Source: Paramarasmius palmivorus (lineage: Eukaryota > Basidiomycota > Agaricomycetes > Agaricales > Marasmiaceae). From it: DNA of 45,212 bases. The position numbers and the translations under genes were made by a program. The notes beneath the pieces were generated by a model. The model saw nothing but the letters and a program-made list of their open reading frames with translations, had not been told where the DNA came from and did not search any database. The first letter of the stretch is position 1. Each line of letters starts with the position of its first letter. Where the stretch lies: assembly GCA_037176845.1 (NCBI GenBank), contig JAYKXP010000254.1:1-45212 (forward strand). Reading direction: 5' to 3'. Shown piece by piece: positions 15,226-25,682 of the stretch.

Positions 15226-18200
15226 ATTCCAATTCAACGTGTCTGCCTCTTTTCCAACGTTGCAATAGGTACGTGGTTCTCCTGCTCTGCTCTTGCCAAG
15301 ACCTTTCAACCTAATTCTCAGTCCAAAACTACGCATCCGCGTCATGCCTCCAACATCGACATTTCGGACTTTTTCATTACTTTGAGCGGGCTGGATGACT
15401 ATGAAAGGTACGTTTTTAACCCTGCAGCTGATTTCCTGCTCTAACAGCCCCGACTTTTACCTAGGACATAACCTCGAACCACTCACGAGCACGCAACACG
15501 CGGCTACAACTATTTTAACACCATCGCGCATACCCCCGTAACTTCAGCCCTACCATCCTCCCAACCGATTATACCCCGCCTCTACGCTCAACTCGCTCCT
15601 TCCAGAAGAATTATCCCCGAGGCGATGATCCAATCTCTTCACGCACCCGACCAACACCAGCACCCCAAATCCACAACACAAGACTTTGATGGTCCGGCTC
15701 TAGGTTCATCGTCACCCAAAAGTGACATTAAGCAGGGACGCGTAGTTGGCCCTATCAGCCAAGACATGGTGCTTGAACTTTGTACGGGTGAACACCAGTA
15801 AGTACTCCCATATTCACACTAGCACGGTTTTACTCACTCTACACCGTAGCCCAGATCGCAACACACCCCAAACTTGAACCATGATACGAATGTCAACACA
15901 TTCCGCCCCCCGCTGCGGCGAACGCTCTGGCATTGTCATATCTTAACCATCCCCAACTGCCCCGCGTCTTTCTACAGCTTCCAGAGGTAGAGATCTCGGA
16001 GTGGATGCAGAGGCAATCCTGGGGTATCGGGTAGCTGTAGCTCTGGGTACTATATCGACGTTCAATTGGGTGGTTAGTTGGGACGCGCATCGAGTTGGAA
16101 CTTGGCTGGCTAAGGGTTGAGATTAAGACTCGAAAGATTTCCGGGAGAAGGATTCAAAGAGCTGGGTAAGTAGCATATCACTCAACCCGGTTGCTCTCAA
16201 GATGCTGATGCTACCCTAGAGCAACGTTGAAAGCTCGTACATCAACTTCAAGGCACAGATATATTTCCCAACCTCCTTCCATTTTGGGAAGGATCCTTAC
16301 TACATATGGACAACACGATAAGTACGACATTGCTGTATCGACTATTCTACAAACTATTGGGTGTAACGAATCGCCGCGGTCAAAGAGAGACTGTTCTCTG
16401 TCATGGACGTGTGTACCGAAGGACTGGCCGACGGCGTATGATTAGGTAGCAGTACTGTAATTTGAAGTCAAAGAGAAAGATGTATCTCTTGTACTGTATG
16501 ATATGTAGTTGTTGTAACGGATAGCACAAAAGTTCGGATATGGGATAGCTTCCATAGGAAGAACACGTATACGTAGCCCTATTGAGAACCGATGGCAAAG
16601 ACATTTCAGAATCGGAATCGGAGCCGCAACCTCGACTCGCATGCGATACCTGGGTGTCTTCAAGAGCGGTTATGGTGAATCGTTCACGACACTAACCGTC
16701 GTTCGTCCGTTCTTCCTTACTGCACACGGAACGAAATCAATATCAGATGGTAGCAGAACAAAAGAAAGAGTACCCACCGAGAAAGTAGGAATCAATTACC
16801 CCGCTGCTTTTTTCCTCATCCGTGTATGACCAGGCATATCCCTTGCCCTTCCTTATTCTCTCATCCCCTAGGTGAGCGTAGCAGGTTTCCATCGCGTACT
16901 CGAACAATACCCCCACGCTGACAATTCCGCGAACCTAGCACAGGTAAGGCTGGGCTAGACGGTCTCAGTGAGCTAAGGAATGTTGGAGCCAGAGATCGAG
17001 TGAAGGGGTGTCGATGTGCGGAGCCGAAGAAGGGGGAATGGAGACGTCGGTTGATAGAACGACCAGCGAGCCCTGATGTAGCTCATGACGAGCTTGGGGT
17101 ATGGATAGCATTGTGAGGAGTAGGGCTACACGACTGTAGGAGGTAGGAGAGCCTTGGGGTGTTGCTGCCAGACTGAGATGTTTGGGTATCATGTATCGAG
17201 GAAGGCGAGGTCAAGAAAGAATGTTTCCTCGAAGTTGCTTGAAAGGTGGAACCTGGGATACTGCCGCTGAGCAGTTACCGAGACTGCTACAGGTGATAAT
17301 ATGTCAGTAATGCGCATGAATTTTTTTTAAAAAAAATCGAGACTACTCACTCTGGGCGATGTACGGTAGCACCAACAAGCTCAACTCAACAATCGTTTTC
17401 ACATCCCCGAGCCTCTCGCCGCTATCTCTACGACTTGATAGAATGTAGTCCGGCTCGATAGCGAGGCGGAGGAAAAAAAAAAAAGTAGGCAAGACTGTCG
17501 TTGGTTGTACAGCGCGTTGGCATTGGGAGCATTCATGGTAGCGGTAAGAGGGCCATATGCGAGGAAGGAGACCGAGAGTGTCGTGGAGACGTCTCTCCTG
17601 CGAATTCTTGAGAGGTGGAGGCGGTATATGTGTAACGTTTGGACTGGGCTGTTGGGACCGAGCACCAGTCACTGGACGCGTTGCATTGCAAATGCAAGGA
17701 AGAAAAAGGATTATATAGAGCCCATGTCGCGTGAGGAGGAACAACACAGCCTAGTTTAGGCGGTCGAGGTTGTGTGTATGGCACTGTAGCAGTTTCAGCT
17801 CCAAATGACTGGGAATGGAGTCGTAGCGGTGTTGGGGAGTGCGTTTGAGAAGGCGACAGAAAGGTTTTGGGTTATCGAGGGAGAAGAATAAATCTTCAGA
17901 GGTTTAGATGACATTTTGGTCCTGTACTTGCCTTGGAGGAGCTATGAGCAACGGTTAAAAACAGTAAGAGTAGCGTACATACCGACAGCTATGACTTGTG
18001 TGATTTTATCTTGAGGTTTATCTTGAATTCAATTTTGCTGAGCTATGGGAGTGTATGAGATTGGAAAAGGTGGGTAGGGAAGTGTTGAACACACCTGAAC
18101 GCGTTGAAGGAGGTGATGGTTTGAGAGAAAGCCAATCGCCGCGGCGAACGCGCGTTGAACGTTGAACGTTGACCACCATGTCACTTTGCTTCTCAAGGTG

Positions 18201-18400
18201 CTCTACGTGGTCTCCCATTCACGTCTTAGGTACATCTACACATTTCTACATTCCTAGCAGTGTGTTTGATCCATCCCTCACAGCAAAATACATAACGTCC
18301 TTCAACGTTCCGCCCCGATTGCAATTTCAGATCTTAACCAGCTCGCGACACTTGCGGTTCCAAAAGAAACGACACGACGAGTCCAAAGGCATGCTCTTCG
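15226..18400. other. Unassigned host region with scattered exon-like fragments
   Basis: Short open frames with fungal-type splice borders occur on both strands (for example GTACGT...CTAACAG at about 15411-15444 on plus), but I could not chain them into a protein with a known motif. A perfect 16-bp palindrome of eight T and eight A lies at 17321-17336. Next to it, on the minus strand, a frame at about 17345-17460 is open and ends in a GTGAGT donor. I call no gene here. Confidence 0.35.
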
Positions 18401-18433
18401 CATAAATCTCTTGATTTCTAAGTATACCTGACC

Positions 18434-18924
18434 TCATTGTCTTTCGAGCGCCGGAAGAATCCGACTACTGCTTGGGACACGCAAGTATACAAGGGCTAGG
18501 ATACTGGCAGCATCACGAGTCCATATGTACAATCGCAAGATCTTGAGAAATACACGAAGTCCTCTATATATCGACCAGTCCCTCTTGTCGTCATACCCAT
18601 TGTCAGGCATACCTACAAGCCACAAACGAACGTTAGTCACACTCTGAAAGGCTCAAGACGAAGCCTAACGTACCCCGTGCATTCCGATTTGATATGACCT
18701 CTCAACCTCATCAAGCCTGTCCATCTCGGTACTGGTAGTGGGGCCTTGGGCAGCAGTTGTTCTTGCAAAAGCAGGCTCTCGAGGTAGAGCCAACCCAAAT
18801 ACCAAGTTCTTCCAACTGAGTTCTGATACAGCTCTGTCAAGGGAACGACAGCATGAGGCGGCGCTACCCATACGATACAATAAAAACTCACCAAACCTCC
18901 CGTTGTAAACTTTGAGCGACACAT
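18434..18924 (-). other. Exon-like minus-strand segment, unknown protein
   Basis: An upstream open stretch (18665-18924) and GMPDNGYDDKRDWSIYRGL (near 18600-18540) can be joined by an intron with a GTACGT donor near 18672 and an acceptor near 18610. In the upstream segment all three frames are partly open, so the frame choice is not safe. No domain is recognised. It may belong with the exons at 19430-19976 or be a decayed gene. Confidence 0.35.
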
Positions 18925-19429
18925 GCCCAGGTTATTCGTTTCCGAGGACCAGCCAACAAAGAAGTCTGTGAAGTGGATTTGACGTGCTTCCTACAGCGGA
19001 TCGATCACCAGCTGCACTGCACGACTGGCTCTGGTGATGTAATTGCATGAATTCGGTATAGCTTGCATAGCTTTGGTTGAACGAATTGGCGTAGATCGTG
19101 TTCTTTGTCTTTGCCTCTAGAGGCGATCTTTTAATCTCGAAAGTTCCGTGTCGACTGACAGCTAGGGTAAACGTTTAACTGAAGAGCTATAGTGAGAGAC
19201 ATAGAAGGACTAACCGTACATCTCTTCATCACATCCCCGGTGAAGGCCCAAAGCCAAATCTTGAATGACGATACGGTCCTTGAGAGAGGAATCTCATTGC
19301 ACTAAAAATGACTATCAGGGAAAGATGCTGCGTTCAGACAAGTAGGACATACCAGCCGACTCATTCATCGATCAGTGACTTTGTGCATCGACTCTCTGTG
19401 TGACATCCACAAAGACAGCATCCGTCACT

Positions 19430-19976
19430 TATCTGACCTGCTGAATGACATTTCGTCTCCCTATACCCGAGACGTCAATGATACCCGCAACAGTATCGAT
19501 AACGCGACCACCGAACCTTCCAAGCTTTGGATGACTTGAAACACCAACGAAAAATGGCTTAGAGTTCGGGTTTGGGGTAAGCAGTTGAAGAATGGAATGG
19601 GTGCTATGTGACAAGATGCTCGTGCGCGGTTCACGTTCCTGCTGCCTGAACAAGCCGCTTCTGTATCCAGCTTGGGGCGAGGAGCACTGAGTCAATTGAA
19701 AGGTATATTGATAGGGAGAATGGAGAAGGTTCTTGCTGACGCTACAGATAACTGTCAGTAAAACGCACTGAAAGGGCAAGATAGCAAGTACTTACCGTAT
19801 GGTGTGCTATGTGGTAGTACAGCCAACAAATCCATCCAACAGTCGTTTCCACCCATTCCAGCCTTCGTATATAAGCCTATAATCACCCAACAATTCATCA
19901 CGAGCGTTCCTGAGTTGGCCGGAATAAACGAGCAGAGCTGAGTGATGCGATTATCGGGGTCTCCGACCGCCCTCAC
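19430..19976 (-). CDS. Two exons of an unrecognised minus-strand gene
   Basis: An open stretch from 19976 to about 19801 joins cleanly, through an intron with a GTAAGT donor and CTGACAG acceptor (about 19757-19800), to a second exon running to about 19437, where a GTCAGA donor follows. The joined frame is open for about 165 codons and contains ANSGTLVMNCWVIIGLYTK and FFVGVSSHPKLGRFGG. A likely third exon near 19210-19290 contains DRIVIQDLALGLHRG, but its frame does not join simply. I do not recognise the family. Broken frames elsewhere suggest a pseudogene is possible. Confidence 0.4.
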
Positions 19977-19999
19977 TCTCTCAAAAAGGGAGGAGACCT

Positions 20000-21605
20000 G
20001 TCTGCTTACAGGAGACTAGATTATCGGAGCGCGTTGACATTATGGAACCTCGGGGTTCCGGACGCTGCAATTTACAGAGAAATAACGCATTCTGGTTGAA
20101 GCAGAAGGGAGTGATGCTGTCCGGAAAAGGTCTGCAAAGGTCTGAGGAGTGGAATTAGGGTATGTGCAGCATCTGGACTAGGACGCATTGGGTGCAGAAG
20201 TGGAGCTGCAGCTGAACATGGTGGGGCGATACATCGATGAGAAACGACCATTCGTGCTTTGCTGAGGGTATTTGAGAGCCATGACAAGTGGTGTATCTTG
20301 TTTAGCGGCTACTTGAGGTGGAGGTGATCGGGAGTGCGGCGTCGCGGTTGTGTCGGGAAGCGTGTTGAGGAAGAGGACACGGAGGTGTTGGCCATAGAGC
20401 AGATTCCATTGCCGAAGGTGTAAACGATAACTTGGACCTATGCTGGGATGTGAGGATGTATGAGCCAGGATGAAAAATGTAGAATGAGACTCGAACATTC
20501 CAAAACCGAGAAGTGCTATCGTGCTTCAAGTTTGGGTAGCACTTGACGTCAATTCCGCTGAGGTAGAATTAGTATTGAATTCGAAACTGGCATAAATAAT
20601 GGCTGAACGCACAGTTACGGCTCTGCAAGTAGATAAACCCGATTGAAGGACGTGATGGTTTTGAAGAGATTCGTCTTGACAGGTGCCGGCGGCAAACACG
20701 GTATCACCAGCACCTTTTGAGCTTTGACCACGACGGCCACTACCCTCGTCTCAGGTTCCTCAAAGTGATCCAATCCCTACATTTCCAATTTCCTCACACA
20801 CAATTTTTGCAAGGTACCTTCAGGTACGCGTCTTTTATCTACTCTCCTTGGCCAGGCACTCATCGTCTTGCAGAGTCAAACTACGCGTCATGCGCCGCCT
20901 CTTCGTTCCATTCCCAGGGGAGACGAGACTCAGAGTGGAGATTCTTGTAGACTGAGGAATAAAGGCGTTTTTTTCAACCCATTTTCTGTCCTCCTGATGT
21001 TGATACTTACAGGTTCCTGGTTCACCGCCTGTTAGTAGCGTGCGACTACTCGAAGCTAGGCTTCAACTCATCACCAACTATTCTCAAACCCTTAAATACC
21101 GAAGCACTGTCCGGAACGTGGGCCCATCAACTATCGAGGAAGGCCAGAAGGTTTTAGAGTCGACGCTCGGAGATTGAACAATTAAAACATGAAGGTATGT
21201 GCTTTGTGCAGATCTTACCGTCTACTCAGCACTGAAAGATCCACTAGTAGGTTGCTGAGCTTGGGACGTGCCAGCTATAGATACTACTTATGCTCGAGTC
21301 CGTCATTATGCTACCCAACCGCCGAGGACAGAACACGAGCATAGCTATAGCATTGATTGCAATACATACAGAGCTTCTTCTGCATGTAGTTCTAAGGGGT
21401 TCTATATCATTATGTGAACGCGGAGACGAGATTCCCGAGTTCGTGGAATAGTTAGTCGGAGCGTGAAGTAAGACGCTATGTACTGTAAAAGTGGATAATG
21501 TGAATTCACCTTCTTGGGAATAAGTATCACAGTGACCACGGATAGGCAGGCGGTGACTGTAGTTTCCGGGAAGGTGATAGATTTCGACTGTTCCGGTTCA
21601 AACGT
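20000..21605. other. Region without a supported gene
   Basis: A 106-codon minus-strand frame at 20178-20498 and a 77-codon plus-strand frame at 20717-20950 have no recognisable motif and no clear partner exons. A single GTGAATTCAC (21500-21509) matches the palindrome that is repeated in element B. The non-autonomous element begins at 21606. Confidence 0.4.
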
Positions 21606-21753
21606 TGGAGTAGGGGGTCTAGGCCATGAGCCTGCCCTAGAGTAGTCACATGACCGTAGTTTCCATAGGTTTTCCCATGTACGTAGCGTAGATTCACCTC
21701 ATCCTAGCATTTCGTCTCGGGCACTGCGCTAGCCTGACCGCCGACCCACTCCA
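21606..21753 (+). repeat. 5' LTR of the gag-only element
   Basis: This 148-bp repeat is identical by eye to 23107-23254. The ends are a 6-bp inverted repeat, TGGAGT...ACTCCA. Confidence 0.93.
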
Positions 21754-21756
21754 TCG

Positions 21757-21789
21757 TGGTGACGAGAGCGCGATTCGAACCCACGCACC
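21757..21789 (+). other. Extended tRNA-Ser-like primer-binding site
   Basis: Three bases after the LTR begins TGGTGACGAGAGCGCGATTC, which continues to 21789. Read in reverse, the 33 nt resemble the T arm, acceptor strand and CCA end of tRNA-Ser of the GACGAG acceptor type (serine GCT tRNAs): GTGGGTTCGAAT, then CTCGTC, then ACCA. The usual PBS is about 8-18 nt, so the similarity to the tRNA extends far into the T arm here. Confidence 0.72.
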
Positions 21790-21865
21790 TTTCGGCTTGT
21801 CTTCACTCTTATCCCGTACCAGCTTTTTCGATTCTACATTGCCAGCAAAGCACTCAGTTTAAGCG

Positions 21866-23044
21866 ATGGATTCAATAACTGCATTCAACGGCAGTGGCAA
21901 CGCGTCGGGATGGCTACAGAGCTTTGAGGAGAAGTTCAAGAAGAAGTCGAAGTCACAGAAGCTGAAGAAGCTTGAGAAGTTCTTGGAGGGAGAGTGCGAG
22001 CAATGGTTGAAGGGAATAGGAAGTTTGGGCTATGAATGGGTCACGGCAAGGGAAGCATTTGTTGCTTATTGGGTTGAAGGACTTCGAGGGAAGGATTTCG
22101 AAACACGATGCAGCAGTATCACATCACCAAACGCAGACTGGTCCGCCATTCCCATTAACATCGTTTACGAAAACGCACCACCCCTCGCCAGCGTACAAAA
22201 AGCAATTTCCGAAGCACACCCCATGTTCTCCACACTTGTCAGCACTGCCATTCTCGACCCACGCGGCGTATACACCAAAGCATTTGCAAGGTTTTCGCAT
22301 GCACAGGATCAGGAGGCCATGTTTCGTGTGATTTGGGATGCAGCATATGAAGCTGGAAGGCAATGTGGAGTATCAGAAGGACGAGGACAGGTTAGAGCAG
22401 AGAGTATTGAGGAAGGAAGGCAGTTAGGGATAGTTCTCGCAGAACAGGCTGCAAAGAGAGAGAAGGAACAGCAAGAAGCACGCACCATGATTTCCGTTTA
22501 CGTCGACACATCCGACCTCACACCAGAAGAGGCACCCACAGAACCCATAGCACCCACAGAATCCACAGCACCCATAGCACCCATAGCACCCACAGAATCC
22601 ACAGCACCCATAGCACCCATAGCACCCATAGCACCCCCAGCAACGCTCACTTGGGCTGATGACGCAGATACAATACCTCCTGCGGTGATCATACCACCAA
22701 CAACACCACCACGAGACCTCACAGCTCTATGTTCCACAACAGAGAAAAAACCATTCACATCACTTCAACGACGAGCTTCACGTTCACATCATTTCAATAA
22801 ACGTCACCGTAACTTTCACCAGTATACTATTCATACTTCCCATTTCAATTCTTTGACACCACTAGTCACGCGACGCCATCCATCTGGTATTGGACCCGGA
22901 AAGCCAGTACATACCATTACACGACCACAGTTACCTACTCCATCATCGAACAGACAGCTCCTACCACCATTAGACTGGGACAGGGATCCACGTTTGGTTC
23001 AGTTGGGTAGGATTCTAGGGGACCTTGGTTGGGTTAGGGCTTAG
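21866..23044 (+). CDS. Gag-like protein of the non-autonomous element
   Basis: A single intact ORF of 392 codons. Residues 12-70 look like the core of retroelement Gag capsid domains: LQSFEEKFKKKSKSQKLKKL, then FLEGECEQWLKG and REAFVAYWVEGL, the FLxGxAxxW...F pattern. Residues 150-215 are helical and charged. Residues about 225-265 are a simple repeat of IAPIAP and TESTAP units, and the C-terminus is basic and His-rich (SHHFNKRHRNF). No CCHC zinc knuckle is present, so nucleic-acid binding would rely on basic residues. Gag builds the particle in which the RNA is copied. The minus-strand frame over the repeat is a shadow. Confidence 0.85.
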   Translation: MDSITAFNGSGNASGWLQSFEEKFKKKSKSQKLKKLEKFLEGECEQWLKGIGSLGYEWVTAREAFVAYWVEGLRGKDFETRCSSITSPNADWSAIPINIVYENAPPLASVQKAISEAHPMFSTLVSTAILDPRGVYTKAFARFSHAQDQEAMFRVIWDAAYEAGRQCGVSEGRGQVRAESIEEGRQLGIVLAEQAAKREKEQQEARTMISVYVDTSDLTPEEAPTEPIAPTESTAPIAPIAPTESTAPIAPIAPIAPPATLTWADDADTIPPAVIIPPTTPPRDLTALCSTTEKKPFTSLQRRASRSHHFNKRHRNFHQYTIHTSHFNSLTPLVTRRHPSGIGPGKPVHTITRPQLPTPSSNRQLLPPLDWDRDPRLVQLGRILGDLGWVRA

Positions 23045-23106
23045 TGTCTCTTTTTCATTTCTTGTCGCACGACGAGGACGCCGTGCATGTTTTTAGTGGG
23101 GGCACA

Positions 23107-23254
23107 TGGAGTAGGGGGTCTAGGCCATGAGCCTGCCCTAGAGTAGTCACATGACCGTAGTTTCCATAGGTTTTCCCATGTACGTAGCGTAGATTCACCT
23201 CATCCTAGCATTTCGTCTCGGGCACTGCGCTAGCCTGACCGCCGACCCACTCCA
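23107..23254 (+). repeat. 3' LTR of the gag-only element
   Basis: Identical by eye to 21606-21753. It is preceded by AGTGGGGGCACA (23095-23106), the likely polypurine tract, and followed by the ACGT target duplication. Confidence 0.93.
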
Positions 23255-25528
23255 ACGTTCATGTTCAAACGTTCATCGCTACTATAGTTCCGAGAGTAAG
23301 TTCGAGGGAGAAGATAGCAGAGCGAGCCCAACTTATGTGGAAGTAAGTCTGAATGTTTGAACTTATGAGTTAACCCATAGCCCATGGGATAGTACCTGGT
23401 ACATACCTGCAGGCCTCCAAGGTCATCGACCTTAACATGTACCAATTGCCTTCGGGTGTGCCGGGAAACCAGGTATGACTCCGGATGGCGGCATTTGACG
23501 GGGAGGTTCTTTTGAGTAACGTTCGCACAAGAGGTACCGGGAGCAGCTTCTACCATCTCGCATGAGCGATCCCCAGAACACGATCAACGAGTAGAGAAGC
23601 GCATACCGCGAATGCCAGCTCTTCTTGATCGTCATGCTACAAAATGTAGGACCCGCGGAAGGATGTAGTTACCATCGGAGTTGACGGCTACGAGCAAGAA
23701 CATGGCGCTCGAGGCTCTCGCTTGGGACACGAAATCAAGCTTTCTTGGGAGTGGCATAGCGAGCTGGAAGAAGTTCAAGGTTCGGATTTGGCATTGGACA
23801 CGGAGGCTAAACCCTGGACACTAAGCTTTGGGGAGCTGCGTCGACAGGGTCCTAGTATCTGCTCATGGACCATGCTTTCGGGTACGCCCCAAATCCAAAG
23901 ATCGGGGGTGTAGAGTTGTCGGCGTTGTAATGTTCACACCAACGTCACTAGAGCATCTATACCAAGCTTGGTTTTGGTGCAATTTCCAAAACCATGCATG
24001 ATTCCTTCATCTCGAGTTTGAGGAAGAGCTATCGCAGCTACATCTGGGTTCCTCTGGCTATGGGAACTCTCCGAAGACGGCGTCGAAGTGCGAGTTTTCG
24101 AAGCCGCACCCTAGTAATAGTACTCGATGCTGAGAGGAGATTGGGAAGTAGAAGATGCTCTGGCACCCAGTTCCAATTGAGATGTGGATGGGGTTGTAAA
24201 TTGTTACGTCTGAAGAGAAAGAAGGTGGTTGAGATGCTGGAGAAACTGTGTCCGGTTATAGGATCGTGTCTTACATGGCACGATGAAGGTGTTCCATAGT
24301 TTGCTGGGTCTGAGAGGTAGAGCCTGCGGCTCGCGGGTTATTGCAGTCTTCATTTATCGAAGGGATATGGATGGAATATGGGCGGATGAGAAATCATTCA
24401 ACACTGATCTACGCGTTAAAGACCCAGTTTTGCCACCAGAGCTCGTCACGCAGAGGTAGCATATCCAATGCCAATGTTTTCTGTCTGGGTTCCAGTATAA
24501 TCCTAGCTCGAGAATGGGTGTCAGCCGCTGGACAGAAGTAGAAAAAAAGAACCCACGAGACCAGCTATAGGCCGAATCCTTGAGGTAGACGTATACACTC
24601 GTTCCCGCAAACGAACGTCTTAGAAACGAGTTCAGCGCGATCCTTGCGATATATCGTCACACATAATTACCTTCAGCAACCGAGCTACAGCTTACACCAT
24701 CAACCAGAGCCCATCCTTGTATAATTTCTTCAATACGAGCGATTGCTTTCTGCTTCGATGTCCGAGTCCTTGCTCTGGGTCGATGGAAGTTGGTGTCAGC
24801 GCTGTGCTAGTTTGGACAAAGGATCATCGGTACCGAGAGATTGACAACGAGGAGCAGACTCACTGATAACCAAGTTAATGCCTCGCGTGACTTCAAGTTG
24901 AATTCTCCTCTTGAGTTTTTGCCGCTTCCCAAAGCCAATGGTGTTGGCAGCCGAGGCATCACAAGAAAGACTCTACGTTCGTCTGTATGATGCCTCGCTA
25001 AGTAAGATTAAGAAGTCACCCTGTGCCAAACACAGAGATTAGCAAATAGAAGCGTTACACGGAGGCGAAAGGAGACATACCAACGAAGGCGTCCATTCTA
25101 GCCAACAGTGACGACCTTCAATGCTAGCACAAATGGTCAGGGTCCCTATTCGACATATCCGCCACTCAAGCCATTGAAGTTTGATATATCCTAAACATGA
25201 AACCCGGGCAGTGGTAATTGCACGAAACGAAGACAGTGGTATCAATTCGTTGAAGTATGGGCGCGTTAGGATATAGGCGGCGGATAGACATTGCCTCTCC
25301 GGTGTTCTTCTAGGAAAGTTGTTGGATGAATGGGATTGGCCTCTTCGAGGCAGTGCTGAACCTTTAGGTTTTGTTCACATTCCATGAATCACCTCGCCAT
25401 TTACCATCGTTAACATCTGTGTTGTCAAGAAACGGTTAAACCACAGAGAACATATGCACTTGTACTTGATACACGGTTTCGTTGTAGACAGGTAGTGGCA
25501 GTAGCATAATGCACTGGTAGGAGACGAT
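23255..25528. other. Region without a supported gene
   Basis: Several short frames lie on both strands. On the minus strand, a segment near 23640-23540 begins MTIKKSWHSRYALLYSLIVF, a possible signal peptide or membrane start, next to a frame with Cys residues (TSCANVTQKNLPVKC); they are in different frames and I cannot join them. Around 24080-24230 a minus-strand frame reads IYNPIHISIGTG but is bounded by stops. I see no known domain, RNA gene or mobile element. Confidence 0.35.
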
Positions 25529-25610
25529 AGTCTGATAATACGAGGTAGTAGTCTGGTAATACGAGGTAATAGTCTGGTAATACGAGGTAATAGTTGGCAA
25601 TACGAGATAC
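25529..25610. repeat. Minisatellite, about four copies of a 21-bp unit
   Basis: The unit is approximately AGTCTGGTAATACGAGGTAA plus T. Two copies are nearly perfect and the outer ones diverge. It lies just past the 3' end of the gene at 25683-28177. Its length is a multiple of three, which makes a repetitive but meaningless peptide on the minus strand. Confidence 0.85.
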
Positions 25611-25682
25611 GACATAATAATCTGGTAGCAATGCGACGATATATATGCTTGAAATATGCTCTGAGTCAGTGGGCCTAGACCG

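Larger units (their letters stand above)
21606..23254 (+). mobile_element. Non-autonomous LTR element carrying only a gag-like gene (TR-GAG type)
   Basis: The 1649-bp unit is bounded by two 148-bp direct repeats that I read as identical, each starting TGGAGT and ending ACTCCA. Inside are a tRNA-like primer-binding site, one intact 392-codon ORF with a gag-like N-terminus and a G-rich polypurine tract (23095-23106). No protease, RT or integrase is present, so it must use enzymes from another element. The host duplication is ACGT (21602-21605 and 23255-23258), or ACGTT if the first T of the LTR is counted as host. Identical LTRs and an intact ORF point to recent movement. This fits the TR-GAG class described from plants and other eukaryotes. 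Confidence 0.9.

Noticed and set aside
21500..21509. GTGAATTCAC near the gag-only element as a third palindrome system
   Set aside because: It is a single copy outside the element and may be chance.
22498..22758. Minus-strand ORF rich in Gly-Ala-Met repeats
   Set aside because: It is the shadow of the IAP/TEST repeat of the gag-like ORF on the plus strand.
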